Position numbers and translations under genes: made by a program. This document shows positions 1 to 8,085 of a stretch of 37,044 nucleotides of DNA, piece after piece. The notes under the pieces were generated by a model. The model was not told the origin of the DNA. It did no database searches and saw nothing but the letters and a program-made list of their open reading frames with translations. Every line of letters begins with the position of its first letter. Within the stretch, counting starts at the first letter, position 1. Origin of the DNA: Akkermansia muciniphila (GTDB lineage Bacteria; Verrucomicrobiota; Verrucomicrobiia; Limisphaerales; SXTU01); assembly GCA_945874145.1 (NCBI GenBank), contig CAMCFN010000040.1, forward strand, positions 1 through 37,044, written 5' to 3'.

Positions 1-129
1 CCGCTGATGTATTGGTATGCCACCGAGCCCATCGTCGCCGCCGATCCTGCCAAGGGCGCGCTCTTCCTCGCCAAGGCCAAAATCCCCCTTGTCCGCGAAT
101 ACATCACCCGCCGCCTGACCGCGAAGTGA
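1..129 (+). CDS. C-terminal end of a PVC-type dehydrogenase/heme-binding protein (partial)
   Basis: Only the last 42 codons are present, open from the window edge to a TGA stop. The residues include LMYWYATEPIVAADPAKGAL followed by a KIPLVREYITRR stretch. This resembles the end of the large secreted PVC-type membrane-bound dehydrogenase or heme-binding proteins common in Verrucomicrobia and Planctomycetes, where a W-Y-x-x-E-P segment precedes a K-I-P-x-x-R-E-x-I-x-R-R terminus. The assignment is from memory of the family; no catalytic or heme motif lies in the visible part. Reading direction matches the SGNH hydrolase that follows after about 300 bases. Confidence 0.5.
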   Translation, partial: PLMYWYATEPIVAADPAKGALFLAKAKIPLVREYITRRLTAK

Positions 130-433
130 AGGAACAGCCCTAGCCCGGCAGCATGGAACGGCCGCAAACCGCGCATTGGGACCGTGAACCTGGGCCGGCG
201 ACTTGCAGTCGCCGCGTTGCGCGCCGATTACTCATCGCCTGTTCGAAATGCGGTTGCCCACAGACGGCGGCTGCAAATTGCCGGCACGGGTTCATGGAGC
301 GGGAGTCAGCGCGCCGACTTTCGCAGCCAACTTTGCCCTGCGGCTTTAACCGGCGTGAACGCCGCGCCCCCGTGCCCACTCCGCCGCGTTTGTCGCTTGC
401 CGGAAGCGGTCGCGGCCGGTTTCATCTGCCGCC
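130..433. repeat. Intergenic region with two copies of a short palindromic repeat
   Basis: No convincing gene is present in these 304 bases. Positions 195-214 form a near-perfect hairpin (CCGGCGAC TTGC AGTCGCCG). Positions 273-290 carry, in opposite orientation, an 18-base segment. The first copy matches 11061-11080 at 18 of 20 bases; the second matches 11055-11072 at 17 of 18. Another small hairpin (CCGGCG TGAA CGCCG) lies near 350-365. The open frames here are short, overlap on both strands and have compositions typical of GC-rich noise. Confidence 0.6.
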
Positions 434-1102
434 ATGAAGCTGCTCATTTCAGCCCGCTCGTTTCTTTCCATCCTCGTCACTTGCTCGCTCACCGCCACGT
501 TGCCGGCGGCTGAGTCCAAGCCCATCCGCGTCGCCTGCGTGGGGGACAGCATCACCTTCGGAGCGGGGGTGGAGCAGCGGGACGTGAACAATTATCCGAA
601 GGTGCTCGGCGGCCTACTGGGCGGGAAATATGAGACGCGCAATTTCGGGCGCAGTGGGGCGACGCTGTTGAAGCAGGGGGACTTGCCGTATTGGAAGACG
701 AAGGAGTTCGAGGGCGCGACCGCCTACCAGCCGGACATCGTGGTTATCAAGTTGGGGACCAACGATTCGAAGCCGCAGAACTGGGACAAGCACAAGGCGG
801 AGTTTGGGGCCGACGCCCGCGCGCTGGTCGCACATTTTCAGGCGCTGCCCAGCAAGCCCAAGGTGTTTGTCTGCCTGCCGGTGCCGGTGTATGAAACCAA
901 GTGGGGCATCAACGAGCCGGTGGTGAAGGGCGAGGTCATCCCGGTCCTGCAACAGGCGGCGAAGGAGCTGAAGTTGCCGACGATTGACCTTTACGTGGCG
1001 TTGAGCGGGAAGCCGGAAATGTTCCCAGACAAGATTCATCCCAACGCAGCGGGCGCGAAAGTGATCGCGGAGACGGTGGCCAAAGCGCTCGCAGGGAAGT
1101 AA
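434..1102 (+). CDS. Secreted SGNH/GDSL-type hydrolase
   Basis: This 222-residue protein begins with a signal peptide (MKLLISARSFLSILVTCSL, cleavage near ATLPAAES). The SGNH-hydrolase blocks are visible: block I VACVGDSITFGAGV with the nucleophile Ser39, block III KLGTNDSK with the conserved Gly and Asn, and block V DKIHPNAAG with the catalytic Asp199 and His202. Members cleave ester bonds in lipids, acetylated polysaccharides or glycans. The exported, sialate-O-acetylesterase-like architecture suggests periplasmic carbohydrate deacetylation, which is inference. The gene converges on the prepilin-like gene, with only about 30 bases between the stops. The start is the only ATG that gives a complete signal peptide. 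Confidence 0.85.
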   Translation: MKLLISARSFLSILVTCSLTATLPAAESKPIRVACVGDSITFGAGVEQRDVNNYPKVLGGLLGGKYETRNFGRSGATLLKQGDLPYWKTKEFEGATAYQPDIVVIKLGTNDSKPQNWDKHKAEFGADARALVAHFQALPSKPKVFVCLPVPVYETKWGINEPVVKGEVIPVLQQAAKELKLPTIDLYVALSGKPEMFPDKIHPNAAGAKVIAETVAKALAGK

Positions 1103-1132
1103 GGCTGGTGCGTGTGCCAGGTCGGCACAACC

Positions 1133-1846
1133 TCACTCGATGTCCCAGAGATTTCCGGGATTGCCAACCGGGAGGAAGTAGCCCACGCCGCTGGCTGCCA
1201 TGGTTTCGACGTGGCCATCCACCATGATGAGGTTGGTGCGCTTGAGGTGCCGGTTCACGATGCGGGTGGGATGAGTGTAGAAGGTGGAGTCGCCCACCGG
1301 ATCGTAGCGGAAGTGGATGCTGAGATTCCCGGGCGCTTCCGTGAACAGGTCGGGGTTGGTCTCGTTGGGGTTGCTGACGATGGCGGTGTCCGCGAAATAG
1401 ATGGTGGCGGAGGGTTTGCTGATGCGGGTTTCGGGAAAGAAGACGTTGGTCCAGCCGCCGCTGAGATTCAGGTTGATGCCGATGTTGAGGCGGGAGGTCT
1501 GCGGGTTGGCGGGGCAGTGGAAGACGTTGGAGTTGTTCGCGGCGTAAGGCACGAGGATGTCCGGCCAGCGGGTGACGACGGGATCGGGCACGAAGGATCC
1601 GGCGAGCGCGGGCTTGTCCACGGCGTAGGGGATGAGAATGCCATCGCGGTCGTCGGAGTAAAACCGAGCGGCGAGGCCGAGCTGCCGGGCGTTGCTCGCG
1701 CACTTGATGCTGGTGGCCTTGGATTTCGCCGTGGAGAGGGCGGGCAACAACATGCCGGCGAGGATCGCGATGATGGCGATGACGACCAGTAGTTCAATCA
1801 ACGTGAAGGCGAACGTGAGACGCGGGCTGCGGAGTAGCGCTTTCAT
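1133..1846 (-). CDS. Prepilin-type N-terminal methylation, H-X9-DG family protein
   Basis: The 237-residue protein starts at the ATG at 1846. A longer frame to 1987 exists, but its extra 47 residues are Cys/Trp-rich and overlap the upstream TPR gene. The N-terminus is a class III prepilin signal, [20 protein letters not shown], with the conserved Glu5 of the mature part followed by a hydrophobic helix. Near the C-terminus, [12 protein letters not shown] fits the H-x9-DG signature of the processing-associated protein family (TIGR04294) abundant in Planctomycetes and Verrucomicrobia. Such pseudopilin-like proteins are processed by prepilin peptidase; their roles are mostly unknown. It sits downstream of the TPR and ThuA genes on the same strand. 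Confidence 0.85.
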   Translation of the reverse strand: MKALLRSPRLTFAFTLIELLVVIAIIAILAGMLLPALSTAKSKATSIKCASNARQLGLAARFYSDDRDGILIPYAVDKPALAGSFVPDPVVTRWPDILVPYAANNSNVFHCPANPQTSRLNIGINLNLSGGWTNVFFPETRISKPSATIYFADTAIVSNPNETNPDLFTEAPGNLSIHFRYDPVGDSTFYTHPTRIVNRHLKRTNLIMVDGHVETMAASGVGYFLPVGNPGNLWDIE

Positions 1847-1883
1847 AGCCTGTGCGGCCACCGTAGGTCGACCCAATGGGGTG

Positions 1884-2420
1884 TCAAGGCTGGGGCCAGT
1901 CCGGGATTTCCGCGTGCAGCGGAGCCAGATCGGCATCGGCCAAGGCCATTTGCAGCAGCATGGCGCGGTGGTTGTTTTGCCCGGCAATGCTCAGCGCGCG
2001 CTGCAACCAGTGCCGGGCCACTTCCAGACGGCTTAACTGGCAGGCGTAACAGGCGAGATTGTAGGGGACCAGGCTTTCGTCCGGGAAGTGTTCCGCAGCG
2101 GGCAGCAGGGCTTCCCAAGCAGCGGTCAACCCGCCGCCCGTCATGCGCCGGGTGGCGTAGGCGCGGTGAATCCAGCCGGCAACCAGTTGGGGCGCAACGG
2201 CGATGAGTCGGTCGGCTGCGACGCAGGCGAGTTGCCATTCCGCGCCGGCAGCGTGTAGGTGCCAGCGGATTTCCAGCACGGCGGGATGTTCCCGCATTTC
2301 GGGAGAGAGTTGCGCCAACTCCACTTCGGCTTCATGGGGCAGGTGCAGCTCCAACCAGCCCTCGGCGGCACGCACCAAGTGGAGGTCGGGCGGCTCCAGC
2401 GGCGGCAGGTTCACTCGCAC
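1884..2420 (-). CDS. Tetratricopeptide-like hypothetical protein
   Basis: The 178-residue protein starts with GTG, 12 bases after the stop of the thuA-like gene, which suggests a shared transcript. It is helix-rich, and TPR-like features are visible: [29 protein letters not shown] and [27 protein letters not shown], the latter a typical TPR helix pair with the A-x-x-x-L-x-x-A-L rhythm. No signal peptide is seen, so it is probably cytoplasmic. TPRs mediate protein-protein contacts; no partner can be named. The ORF is clean and ends 37 bases before the prepilin-like gene. Confidence 0.75.
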   Translation of the reverse strand: MRVNLPPLEPPDLHLVRAAEGWLELHLPHEAEVELAQLSPEMREHPAVLEIRWHLHAAGAEWQLACVAADRLIAVAPQLVAGWIHRAYATRRMTGGGLTAAWEALLPAAEHFPDESLVPYNLACYACQLSRLEVARHWLQRALSIAGQNNHRAMLLQMALADADLAPLHAEIPDWPQP

Positions 2421-2432
2421 GCAGGAGCGGTA

Positions 2433-3320
2433 TTACTCGCGCAGGCTGACCTTGTCGGCCGTGGGGAAATCAGCGGGAACTTTTTGCGTGACCTTGCCGG
2501 TGACCGCCCACTCGGCGCCCCGCTGAAACGTGACAATGAAGCCGACGCATTGCTGGGCCTCGCGCTTGCCACCACCGGCGTGGCCGAGGGCGGTGTGGAA
2601 GACGCGGCCTTTGCCGAAAGTGGTGGTCATCAGCATCGGCTCATGGCGGTCGGTGCCGTTCTTCTGTTTGTCGGCGAAGGCGGTGGCGAGCACGGTGAGG
2701 TTTTCCGCCGGGCCGCGCAGGCGGTCGTAGAGTTCGTCCTTGGCGTGCATCCACTTCGTCGGGAGGCCGGCCACAATGGGGTGGCTTGGTTCGCGGGTCT
2801 CGACCAGAAACTCATGCTGCGGGCCGTGACTGCCGCCGCGACCGGGGGCGATGTCTTTCACGACCTTCGCCGCCTTGGCTTCCCAATAGACATATGGACC
2901 GGACTTCTCGCTGCGCCCGCCCCAGCCGCCGAGGCCAATCATCTGGTTGTAGGCCGGCCAGTTGGGGAAGGAGTTGTTCGCCGCGTGGACACTGACGAAA
3001 GCGCCGCCGTTGCGGACAAATTCTTCGAAGGCCGCCTGCGTTTCCTTCGACCAGTCTTGGCCGTTGTAGTTGGAGACGACGAGTTGGTATTTCTTGAACT
3101 CGGGCTTGAAGGTGGACATGTCGCCCTTGTTGTCTGGTGTGGTGGCGACCTCCACCTCGAAGAGGCCGGTCGCCTCGAGATACTTCTTGAGGTGCGGGGT
3201 GGTGCCCTTCCAATCGTGGTTGTTCTGGCCGTCCACGATGAGCGCCTTCATGGCGGCTTGAGAGGTGGCGGCCAGCAGGGTGGCGCTGAGCAGGAGTGCG
3301 AGGCGAAGCGATGCTTTCAT
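2433..3320 (-). CDS. Secreted ThuA-domain protein
   Basis: The 295-residue protein starts at ATG 3320, giving the signal peptide MKASLRLALLLSATLLAATS. An upstream extension to 3620 overlaps the divergent leuC gene and is rejected. The mature part shows the ThuA (trehalose-utilisation, class I glutamine-amidotransferase-like) fold markers: ALIVDGQNNHDW, the GGAFVSVHAANNSF segment, a GGWGGR loop, HPIVAGLP, DELYDRL and a late GKGRVFHTALGHAGG. ThuA-like proteins are common in PVC bacteria, often beside sugar oxidoreductases. Catalytic activity is unproven for most members, so this is a family call only. It is divergent from leuC across about 110 bases. Confidence 0.88.
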   Translation of the reverse strand: MKASLRLALLLSATLLAATSQAAMKALIVDGQNNHDWKGTTPHLKKYLEATGLFEVEVATTPDNKGDMSTFKPEFKKYQLVVSNYNGQDWSKETQAAFEEFVRNGGAFVSVHAANNSFPNWPAYNQMIGLGGWGGRSEKSGPYVYWEAKAAKVVKDIAPGRGGSHGPQHEFLVETREPSHPIVAGLPTKWMHAKDELYDRLRGPAENLTVLATAFADKQKNGTDRHEPMLMTTTFGKGRVFHTALGHAGGGKREAQQCVGFIVTFQRGAEWAVTGKVTQKVPADFPTADKVSLRE

Positions 3321-3432
3321 GGGCGCGGAGTGTGACGGGAGGCAAGGCGCGCGGCAAGTGCCGCGCGCAGTCGGACGCCGTTTCTCCGATTGCACCGGCC
3401 TTGCCCTCCCGGTAACGTGCCGCCCCTGAATT
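3321..3432. promoter_or_regulatory. Divergent intergenic region thuA-like/leuC
   Basis: This 112-base gap separates two divergently transcribed genes, so promoters for both presumably lie here. I could not identify convincing -35/-10 boxes. The CGCGCGGCAAGTGCCGCGCG segment near 3349-3368 is a strong hairpin (CGCGCGGCA AG TGCCGCGCG) that could act on either transcript. No Shine-Dalgarno sequence is evident before the leuC ATG. Confidence 0.4.
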
Positions 3433-4809
3433 ATGACGCTGACTGAAAAACTTCTCGCCCGCGCCTCCGGCAAAGCTTCCGTCCAAGCGGGCGACAACAT
3501 CTGGGTCAAAGCCGACGTCCTCATGACGCACGACGTGTGCGGGCCGGGGACCATCGGTGTCTTCAAGCGCGAGTTCGGCAAGGCCGCCAAGGTCTGGGAT
3601 AAACAGCGCGTCGTCATCATCCCCGACCACTACATCTTCACTGCGGACTCGATGTCCAACCGCAACGTGGACATCCTCCGCGATTTCGTGCGCGAGCAGG
3701 AGTTGCCCTACTTCTATGACGTGATTGACGACCCGAACGGGCACTGGAAGTTCGACGCCTCAAAGGGCAACACCAAGCGCCAATACGGCTCCCAATATGC
3801 TGGCGTTTGCCACGCCGCCCTTCCCGCCAAGGGCCACACGCGCCCCGGCGAAGTGCTCTTCGGCACCGACTCGCACACCTGCATGGCCGGCGCGTTCAAC
3901 GAGTTTGCCACCGGCATCGGCAACACCGACGCGGGCTTCGTCATGGGCACTGGCAAACTGCTCATCAAGGTGCCGGAGACGATGCGCTTCCGCCTCGAAG
4001 GCAAGCTCCAGCCCGGCGTGATGGCGAAGGACGTCATCCTCCATTGCATCGGCGAAATAGGCTTCGACGGCGCGACCTACCGCGCAATGCAGTTCGACGG
4101 CCTTGGCATCGCCACCCTCTCGATGGACGACCGCATGACCATTGCGAACATGGCCATCGAAGCCGGTGGCAAGAACGCCATCTTCGAGTTCGATGCGCGC
4201 ACCGCCGAGTATGTCGAGGCTCGCACGCGCTTGAACGGCACTAAGACCAGCTACGAACCCGTGGAAGTGGATCGCGACCAGAAGTTCTGTTACGAGACCG
4301 TCATTGACCTCAGCAAGCTGGAGCCAACCGTCGCGTGCCATCCCGACCCCGGCCAGCGCAAGACCGCCAAGCAGATGAATGGCATGAAGCTCGACCGCGC
4401 CTACGTCGGCTCCTGCACCGGCGGCAAGACCAGCGACTTCATCGAGGTCGCGCGCGTGCTGCGCGGGCACAAGGTCGCGATTGACACCTTCGGCGTGCCC
4501 GCGACGCCGGAGATTGTCCACGAGCTCCAGACCACGCGTTGGGGTAACGAGACCATCTGGCAGATTCTCGAAAACGCTGGCGTCCGCATGACGGAAAACG
4601 CCGGTTGTTCCGCCTGCCTCGGCGGCCCGGTGGACACCTTCGGGCGCATGAACCAAGGCGGTCTCAAGTGCATCAGCGCGACGAACCGCAACTTCCCCGG
4701 CCGCATGGGCAGCAAGGAAAGCGAAGTCTATCTCGCCAGCCCCGCAACCGTCGCCGCGAGCGCCATCACTGGCCGAGTCACGGACCCGCGCGAGTATCTG
4801 GTGAACTGA
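3433..4809 (+). CDS. leuC: 3-isopropylmalate dehydratase large subunit (LeuC/homoaconitase family)
   Basis: The 458-residue protein has the aconitase-family catalytic domains throughout: PDHYIFTADSMSN near residue 60, GTDSHTCMAGAFNEFATGIGN near 140, LSMDDRMTIANMAIEAG near 230, and the cluster-binding segments GSCTGGKTSD (Cys328) and GCSACLGG (Cys392, Cys395). These three cysteines are the expected [4Fe-4S] ligands. Length fits LeuC (about 460). The enzyme isomerises 2- to 3-isopropylmalate in leucine synthesis, working with a LeuD small subunit. No leuD is adjacent or anywhere else in the window, so a related homoaconitase role cannot be excluded. A strong terminator follows directly, so it is probably a single-gene transcript. 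Confidence 0.85.
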   Translation: MTLTEKLLARASGKASVQAGDNIWVKADVLMTHDVCGPGTIGVFKREFGKAAKVWDKQRVVIIPDHYIFTADSMSNRNVDILRDFVREQELPYFYDVIDDPNGHWKFDASKGNTKRQYGSQYAGVCHAALPAKGHTRPGEVLFGTDSHTCMAGAFNEFATGIGNTDAGFVMGTGKLLIKVPETMRFRLEGKLQPGVMAKDVILHCIGEIGFDGATYRAMQFDGLGIATLSMDDRMTIANMAIEAGGKNAIFEFDARTAEYVEARTRLNGTKTSYEPVEVDRDQKFCYETVIDLSKLEPTVACHPDPGQRKTAKQMNGMKLDRAYVGSCTGGKTSDFIEVARVLRGHKVAIDTFGVPATPEIVHELQTTRWGNETIWQILENAGVRMTENAGCSACLGGPVDTFGRMNQGGLKCISATNRNFPGRMGSKESEVYLASPATVAASAITGRVTDPREYLVN

Positions 4810-4824
4810 GTGCTTTTAAGCCGA

Positions 4825-4860
4825 GGCCCCGCTCTGGCGACAGGGCGGGGCCTTTTCCGT
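4825..4860 (+). terminator. Rho-independent terminator after leuC
   Basis: A 12-bp stem with one G-T pair (GGCCCCGCTCTG / CAGGGCGGGGCC) and a GCGA loop is followed by TTTTCCGTTT, starting 15 bases after the leuC stop. This is a canonical intrinsic terminator isolating leuC from the PQQ-like gene. Confidence 0.85.
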
Positions 4861-4941
4861 TTCGTCACCCAGCGTGCCGGCGGGTTCGGCAATCTTTCGC
4901 TTGCACCGCCTGCGGGGCAGTTGGAACCTGCGGGCATTCGC

Positions 4942-6366
4942 ATGAATGCTTGCCGCCTGCTTGTCGCCCTGTGGTTCCTCACCTTTTCACTTCCAGCGGC
5001 GGAGTTGCTGGAGGACTGGCCCCAGTTTCTTGGCCCGCGCGGCGACAACACCTCCCGCGAAACCGGCCTGCTGGACAAGTTTCCCAAAGACGGCCCGCCG
5101 CTGGTTTGGGAACGGGATATCGGCGCCGGCTACAGCGCGCCGAGCGTGCGCGGTGAGTTGCTCGTGCTGCACCATCGGGTGAAAGACGAGGAGGTGGTAG
5201 AAGCCCTGCACCCCGCCACCGGCAAGCCGGTGTGGCGTCACGGTTACCCGAGTCGCTACCAAGATCCCTTCGGCTACAACAACGGCCCGCGCTGCACGCC
5301 GCTGCTCACGGAGGATCGCTGCTACACTTACGGCGCGGAGGGCAAGCTGCTTTGCCTCGAACTCAAGACCGGAAAGTTGGTCTGGGAGCGTGACACCGCG
5401 AAGGATTTTAATGTCCCGGAATCCTTCTTCGGCGTTGGCTCCACGCCGATCCTGGAAGGTGACAAGCTCATCGCCATGGTAGGCGGCCAGCCCAATGCCG
5501 GCATGGTTGCCTTCGATGCGAAAACGGGCAAGACGCTCTGGCAAAGCGTGGGCAAGGCCAACTGGACCGGAGTCACCACGCTGGGATGGCGCGCGGAGCA
5601 GCCTTACGAGTGGACCGGTCATGAGAAGCTGGCCAGTTACGCCTCGCCGGTGGCGGCCACCATCCACGGCCAGCGGCACATCTTCTGCCTGATGCGCCAA
5701 GGCCTTTGTTCCGTGAACCCGACCAATGGCGCGGTCAACTTCAGCCGGTGGTTTCAATCGTTTGCCAACGACTCGGTCAATGCGATGAATCCGGTGGTGC
5801 AGGGTGATCTCGTGCTGATCTCAGCAGCCTATTACCGGAGCGGCGCGGTGCTGTTCCGGGTAAAGCCGGATGGAAAATCCTTTGATGAAGTCTGGCGTGA
5901 TCCCGCCCGCCACCCGATGGACCCGGCTGATCGCGATCCCGCCACGGGCCGCTGGAAGGTGCCTGCGTTGGAGTTGCACTGGAACACGCCCATCCTGCTC
6001 GACGGCCACCTCTATGCCTTCAGCGGCCGCGATGAACCGGACGCGACCTTCCGCTGTGTCGAACTGAAGACGGGCAAGGTGAAGTGGAGCCGGGACGAGC
6101 GCTGGCAGAAGCATCCGCCGCACGGGACGAAGTTCCCCGTCTATGGGCGTGGCTCGGCCATCTTGGCGGAGGGCAAGCTGTTCGTGCTGGGCGAGGCGGG
6201 CCTGCTGGGGCTTTTCAAACCGAATCCCAAACAACCCGAGGAGCTGGGCCGCTGGCAGGTGCCGATGCTGGGTTACCCCACGTGGGCGGCACCGATTCTG
6301 GCGCATAAACGCCTCTACCTTCGCAGCGAAGACAAGCTGGTGTGCTACAAAGTGGCCAAACCATGA
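4942..6366 (+). CDS. Exported PQQ-like beta-propeller protein
   Basis: The 474-residue protein starts at ATG 4942, which gives the signal peptide MNACRLLVALWFLTFSLPAA. An in-frame GTG at 4810 would read through the leuC terminator. The mature N-terminus EDWPQFLGPRGDNTSRETGL is the typical W-P-x-F-x-G-P opening of verrucomicrobial and planctomycete outer-membrane-assembly-BamB-like propellers. Repeated blades end in motifs such as LVLHHRVKDEEVVEALHPATG, GKLLCLELKTGKLVWERD, GMVAFDAKTGKTLWQ and RCVELKTGKVKWSRDE (the A/C-x-D/E-x-x-T-G-K-x-x-W repeat). No quinone-binding disulfide is apparent, so it is likely a structural or sugar-related propeller rather than a PQQ dehydrogenase. It lies just upstream of the channel gene. 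Confidence 0.85.
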   Translation: MNACRLLVALWFLTFSLPAAELLEDWPQFLGPRGDNTSRETGLLDKFPKDGPPLVWERDIGAGYSAPSVRGELLVLHHRVKDEEVVEALHPATGKPVWRHGYPSRYQDPFGYNNGPRCTPLLTEDRCYTYGAEGKLLCLELKTGKLVWERDTAKDFNVPESFFGVGSTPILEGDKLIAMVGGQPNAGMVAFDAKTGKTLWQSVGKANWTGVTTLGWRAEQPYEWTGHEKLASYASPVAATIHGQRHIFCLMRQGLCSVNPTNGAVNFSRWFQSFANDSVNAMNPVVQGDLVLISAAYYRSGAVLFRVKPDGKSFDEVWRDPARHPMDPADRDPATGRWKVPALELHWNTPILLDGHLYAFSGRDEPDATFRCVELKTGKVKWSRDERWQKHPPHGTKFPVYGRGSAILAEGKLFVLGEAGLLGLFKPNPKQPEELGRWQVPMLGYPTWAAPILAHKRLYLRSEDKLVCYKVAKP

Positions 6367-6428
6367 GCTGGAAACGGAATTTCCCAGTTGCCGCCGGTTG
6401 ATCCGCTTCTGAGAATGTCGCAACAGGT

Positions 6429-7913
6429 ATGACCAATCTATTCTTCGTCCTCATTGTGGGGCTGCCGGTCTATGTGGTGATGGTGTTGCTGGGCCGCCAG
6501 CTGCGCACGCGCTGGGCCATGCGGCTGGGCGCGCCCTATCACTTCATCTGCATCGCCAATGCCGTGCTGGCCGCAGCTTACTTCATGATGCTCCCGCTGG
6601 AGACCTACCGCGTCATCATGGCGGCGGCCTACATGATGGATTCTTTCCTGATCCTGACGCTGTTCAACCGGCTCTATTGGGAAGGCTACTTCCAGAAGAA
6701 GCGCAACATCGTCGTCCCGCGCTTCTTCACGCACGCGACCCGGTTGGTCGGCATCACGGCAGCGGTGCTGCTGATCCTTCAGTTTGTCTTTGATGTCCGC
6801 GTCCCGGGCTTGTTCGCCAGCATCGCGGGCGGCGGCCTGGCTGTCGGTCTGGCCTTGCGGCCGGTCATTTCCAACTTGATTGCCGGCCTGACGATCCAGT
6901 TGGGCAAGCCGCTCAAGCAAGGCGACTGGCTGCTGATTGACAATCGCTTGGCCGAAGTCATGGAGCTGAACTGGCGCACCTCGCGGCTGCGCACGGTGGA
7001 TCATACCTACATCGAGATTCCGAACGTTGACCTCGTCAACGCACACCTCCAAAACTACAGCTACCCCACGCCCCATCACGCGGTGCGCCTCACCGTGCCC
7101 GTGGACTACAGCGCGCCGCCCAACAAGGTGCGCCGCATCTTGCTCCGGGCCACCGCCGACGTGGAAGGGGTGCTGAAAACTCCGCCCCCCGAGGTTTTCC
7201 TCAAGGAATTCGGCGACAGTGCCATCATCTACGAGATTAAATCATGGATCGAGCGGGACGAGCGGGTGGACCAGATTCTCGATGCCATCCGCACCGACGC
7301 TTGGTATGAGCTGCGCCGTGCTGGCGTTATCATGCCGCTCCCGCAGCGCGTCGTGCGCTACGAGCGGCCCGATGAAGATACGGACAAGCAGGCCAGGCAG
7401 ATCGCTGAGATTTTGAGCCGCAACATGGTGTTCTGCGTGCTGGACGAGGGCCAGCGCGAGAAGCTGGTCGCCGGAGCGCAGAAACAGTTGTTCGGCAAAG
7501 GGGAGCGCATCTTCCGGCAGGGTGAGGAAGGCAGCGCGCTTTACGTCATCTTGGAAGGCGAGGCCGAGGTGTTTGTCGATGCCGACGGTCACATGACCCG
7601 GGTGAATGTCGTCCGCGCAGGTGACTGCTTGGGTGAGTTCTCCCTGCTGACCGGCGAACGGCTCAGCGCCACGGTGCAGGCCACCAAGGACTGCGAGGTC
7701 GTCCTCATTGAGCGCGAGCGCATGGCCGACGTGTTGCGCGAGTCGCCGGAACTGGTGGAAAAGCTCAGCGAGATTCTGGCGCTCCGCCGTTTGGAAACCG
7801 AGGTCATCCTGGCTGAGACGCAGTTCCGGCGGAAGAATGATGAGCTGCCCAAGAGCCAGGAAGAATACGCCAACGACTTCCTCAACAAGATTAAGGACTT
7901 CTTCTCCGTTTGA
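6429..7913 (+). CDS. MscS-family channel with C-terminal cyclic-nucleotide-binding domain
   Basis: The 494-residue protein has four or five hydrophobic helices in residues 1-160. The pore-lining helix is Gly/Ala-rich (LFASIAGGGLAVGLALRPVI), followed by the MscS beta domain (KQGDWLLIDNRLAEVMELNWRTSRLRT, IEIPNVDLVNAHLQNYS) and an alpha-beta domain to about residue 320. A cNMP-binding fold occupies about 345-460 (GKGERIFRQGEEGSALYVILEGEAEVF). This is the architecture of bacterial cyclic-nucleotide-gated (bCNG) channels. In the phosphate-binding cassette LGEFSLLTGERLSATV, the position normally holding the phosphate-binding Arg is Leu412, with Arg411 one place earlier. A charged helical tail follows. 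Ligand identity and gating are therefore uncertain. Confidence 0.88.
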   Translation: MTNLFFVLIVGLPVYVVMVLLGRQLRTRWAMRLGAPYHFICIANAVLAAAYFMMLPLETYRVIMAAAYMMDSFLILTLFNRLYWEGYFQKKRNIVVPRFFTHATRLVGITAAVLLILQFVFDVRVPGLFASIAGGGLAVGLALRPVISNLIAGLTIQLGKPLKQGDWLLIDNRLAEVMELNWRTSRLRTVDHTYIEIPNVDLVNAHLQNYSYPTPHHAVRLTVPVDYSAPPNKVRRILLRATADVEGVLKTPPPEVFLKEFGDSAIIYEIKSWIERDERVDQILDAIRTDAWYELRRAGVIMPLPQRVVRYERPDEDTDKQARQIAEILSRNMVFCVLDEGQREKLVAGAQKQLFGKGERIFRQGEEGSALYVILEGEAEVFVDADGHMTRVNVVRAGDCLGEFSLLTGERLSATVQATKDCEVVLIERERMADVLRESPELVEKLSEILALRRLETEVILAETQFRRKNDELPKSQEEYANDFLNKIKDFFSV

Positions 7914-8085
7914 GGCGGTCGGCGGATCGGGTCAAAGGCGAAGGGGCGGCAAGGTATACACCAATTGCGAGCATCGACCGGTAAAATGGACCGGCCTAGC
8001 CTCGTGGCCGTTCTCCCTCAAGCCCGCCGTGCTCGAACCGCTGTTCCGCTTCAACCGCGACTTCTGAGTTTTCTAGCAGTTGGTA

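Noticed and set aside
1112-1792. Long plus-strand frame antisense to the prepilin-like gene
   Set aside because: The opposite strand has a clear prepilin signal and the H-X9-DG motif; this frame is a shadow.
2259-3335. A 358-codon open frame antisense to the ThuA-like gene
   Set aside because: It mirrors the codon bias of the ThuA gene and lacks a recognisable domain or start signal.
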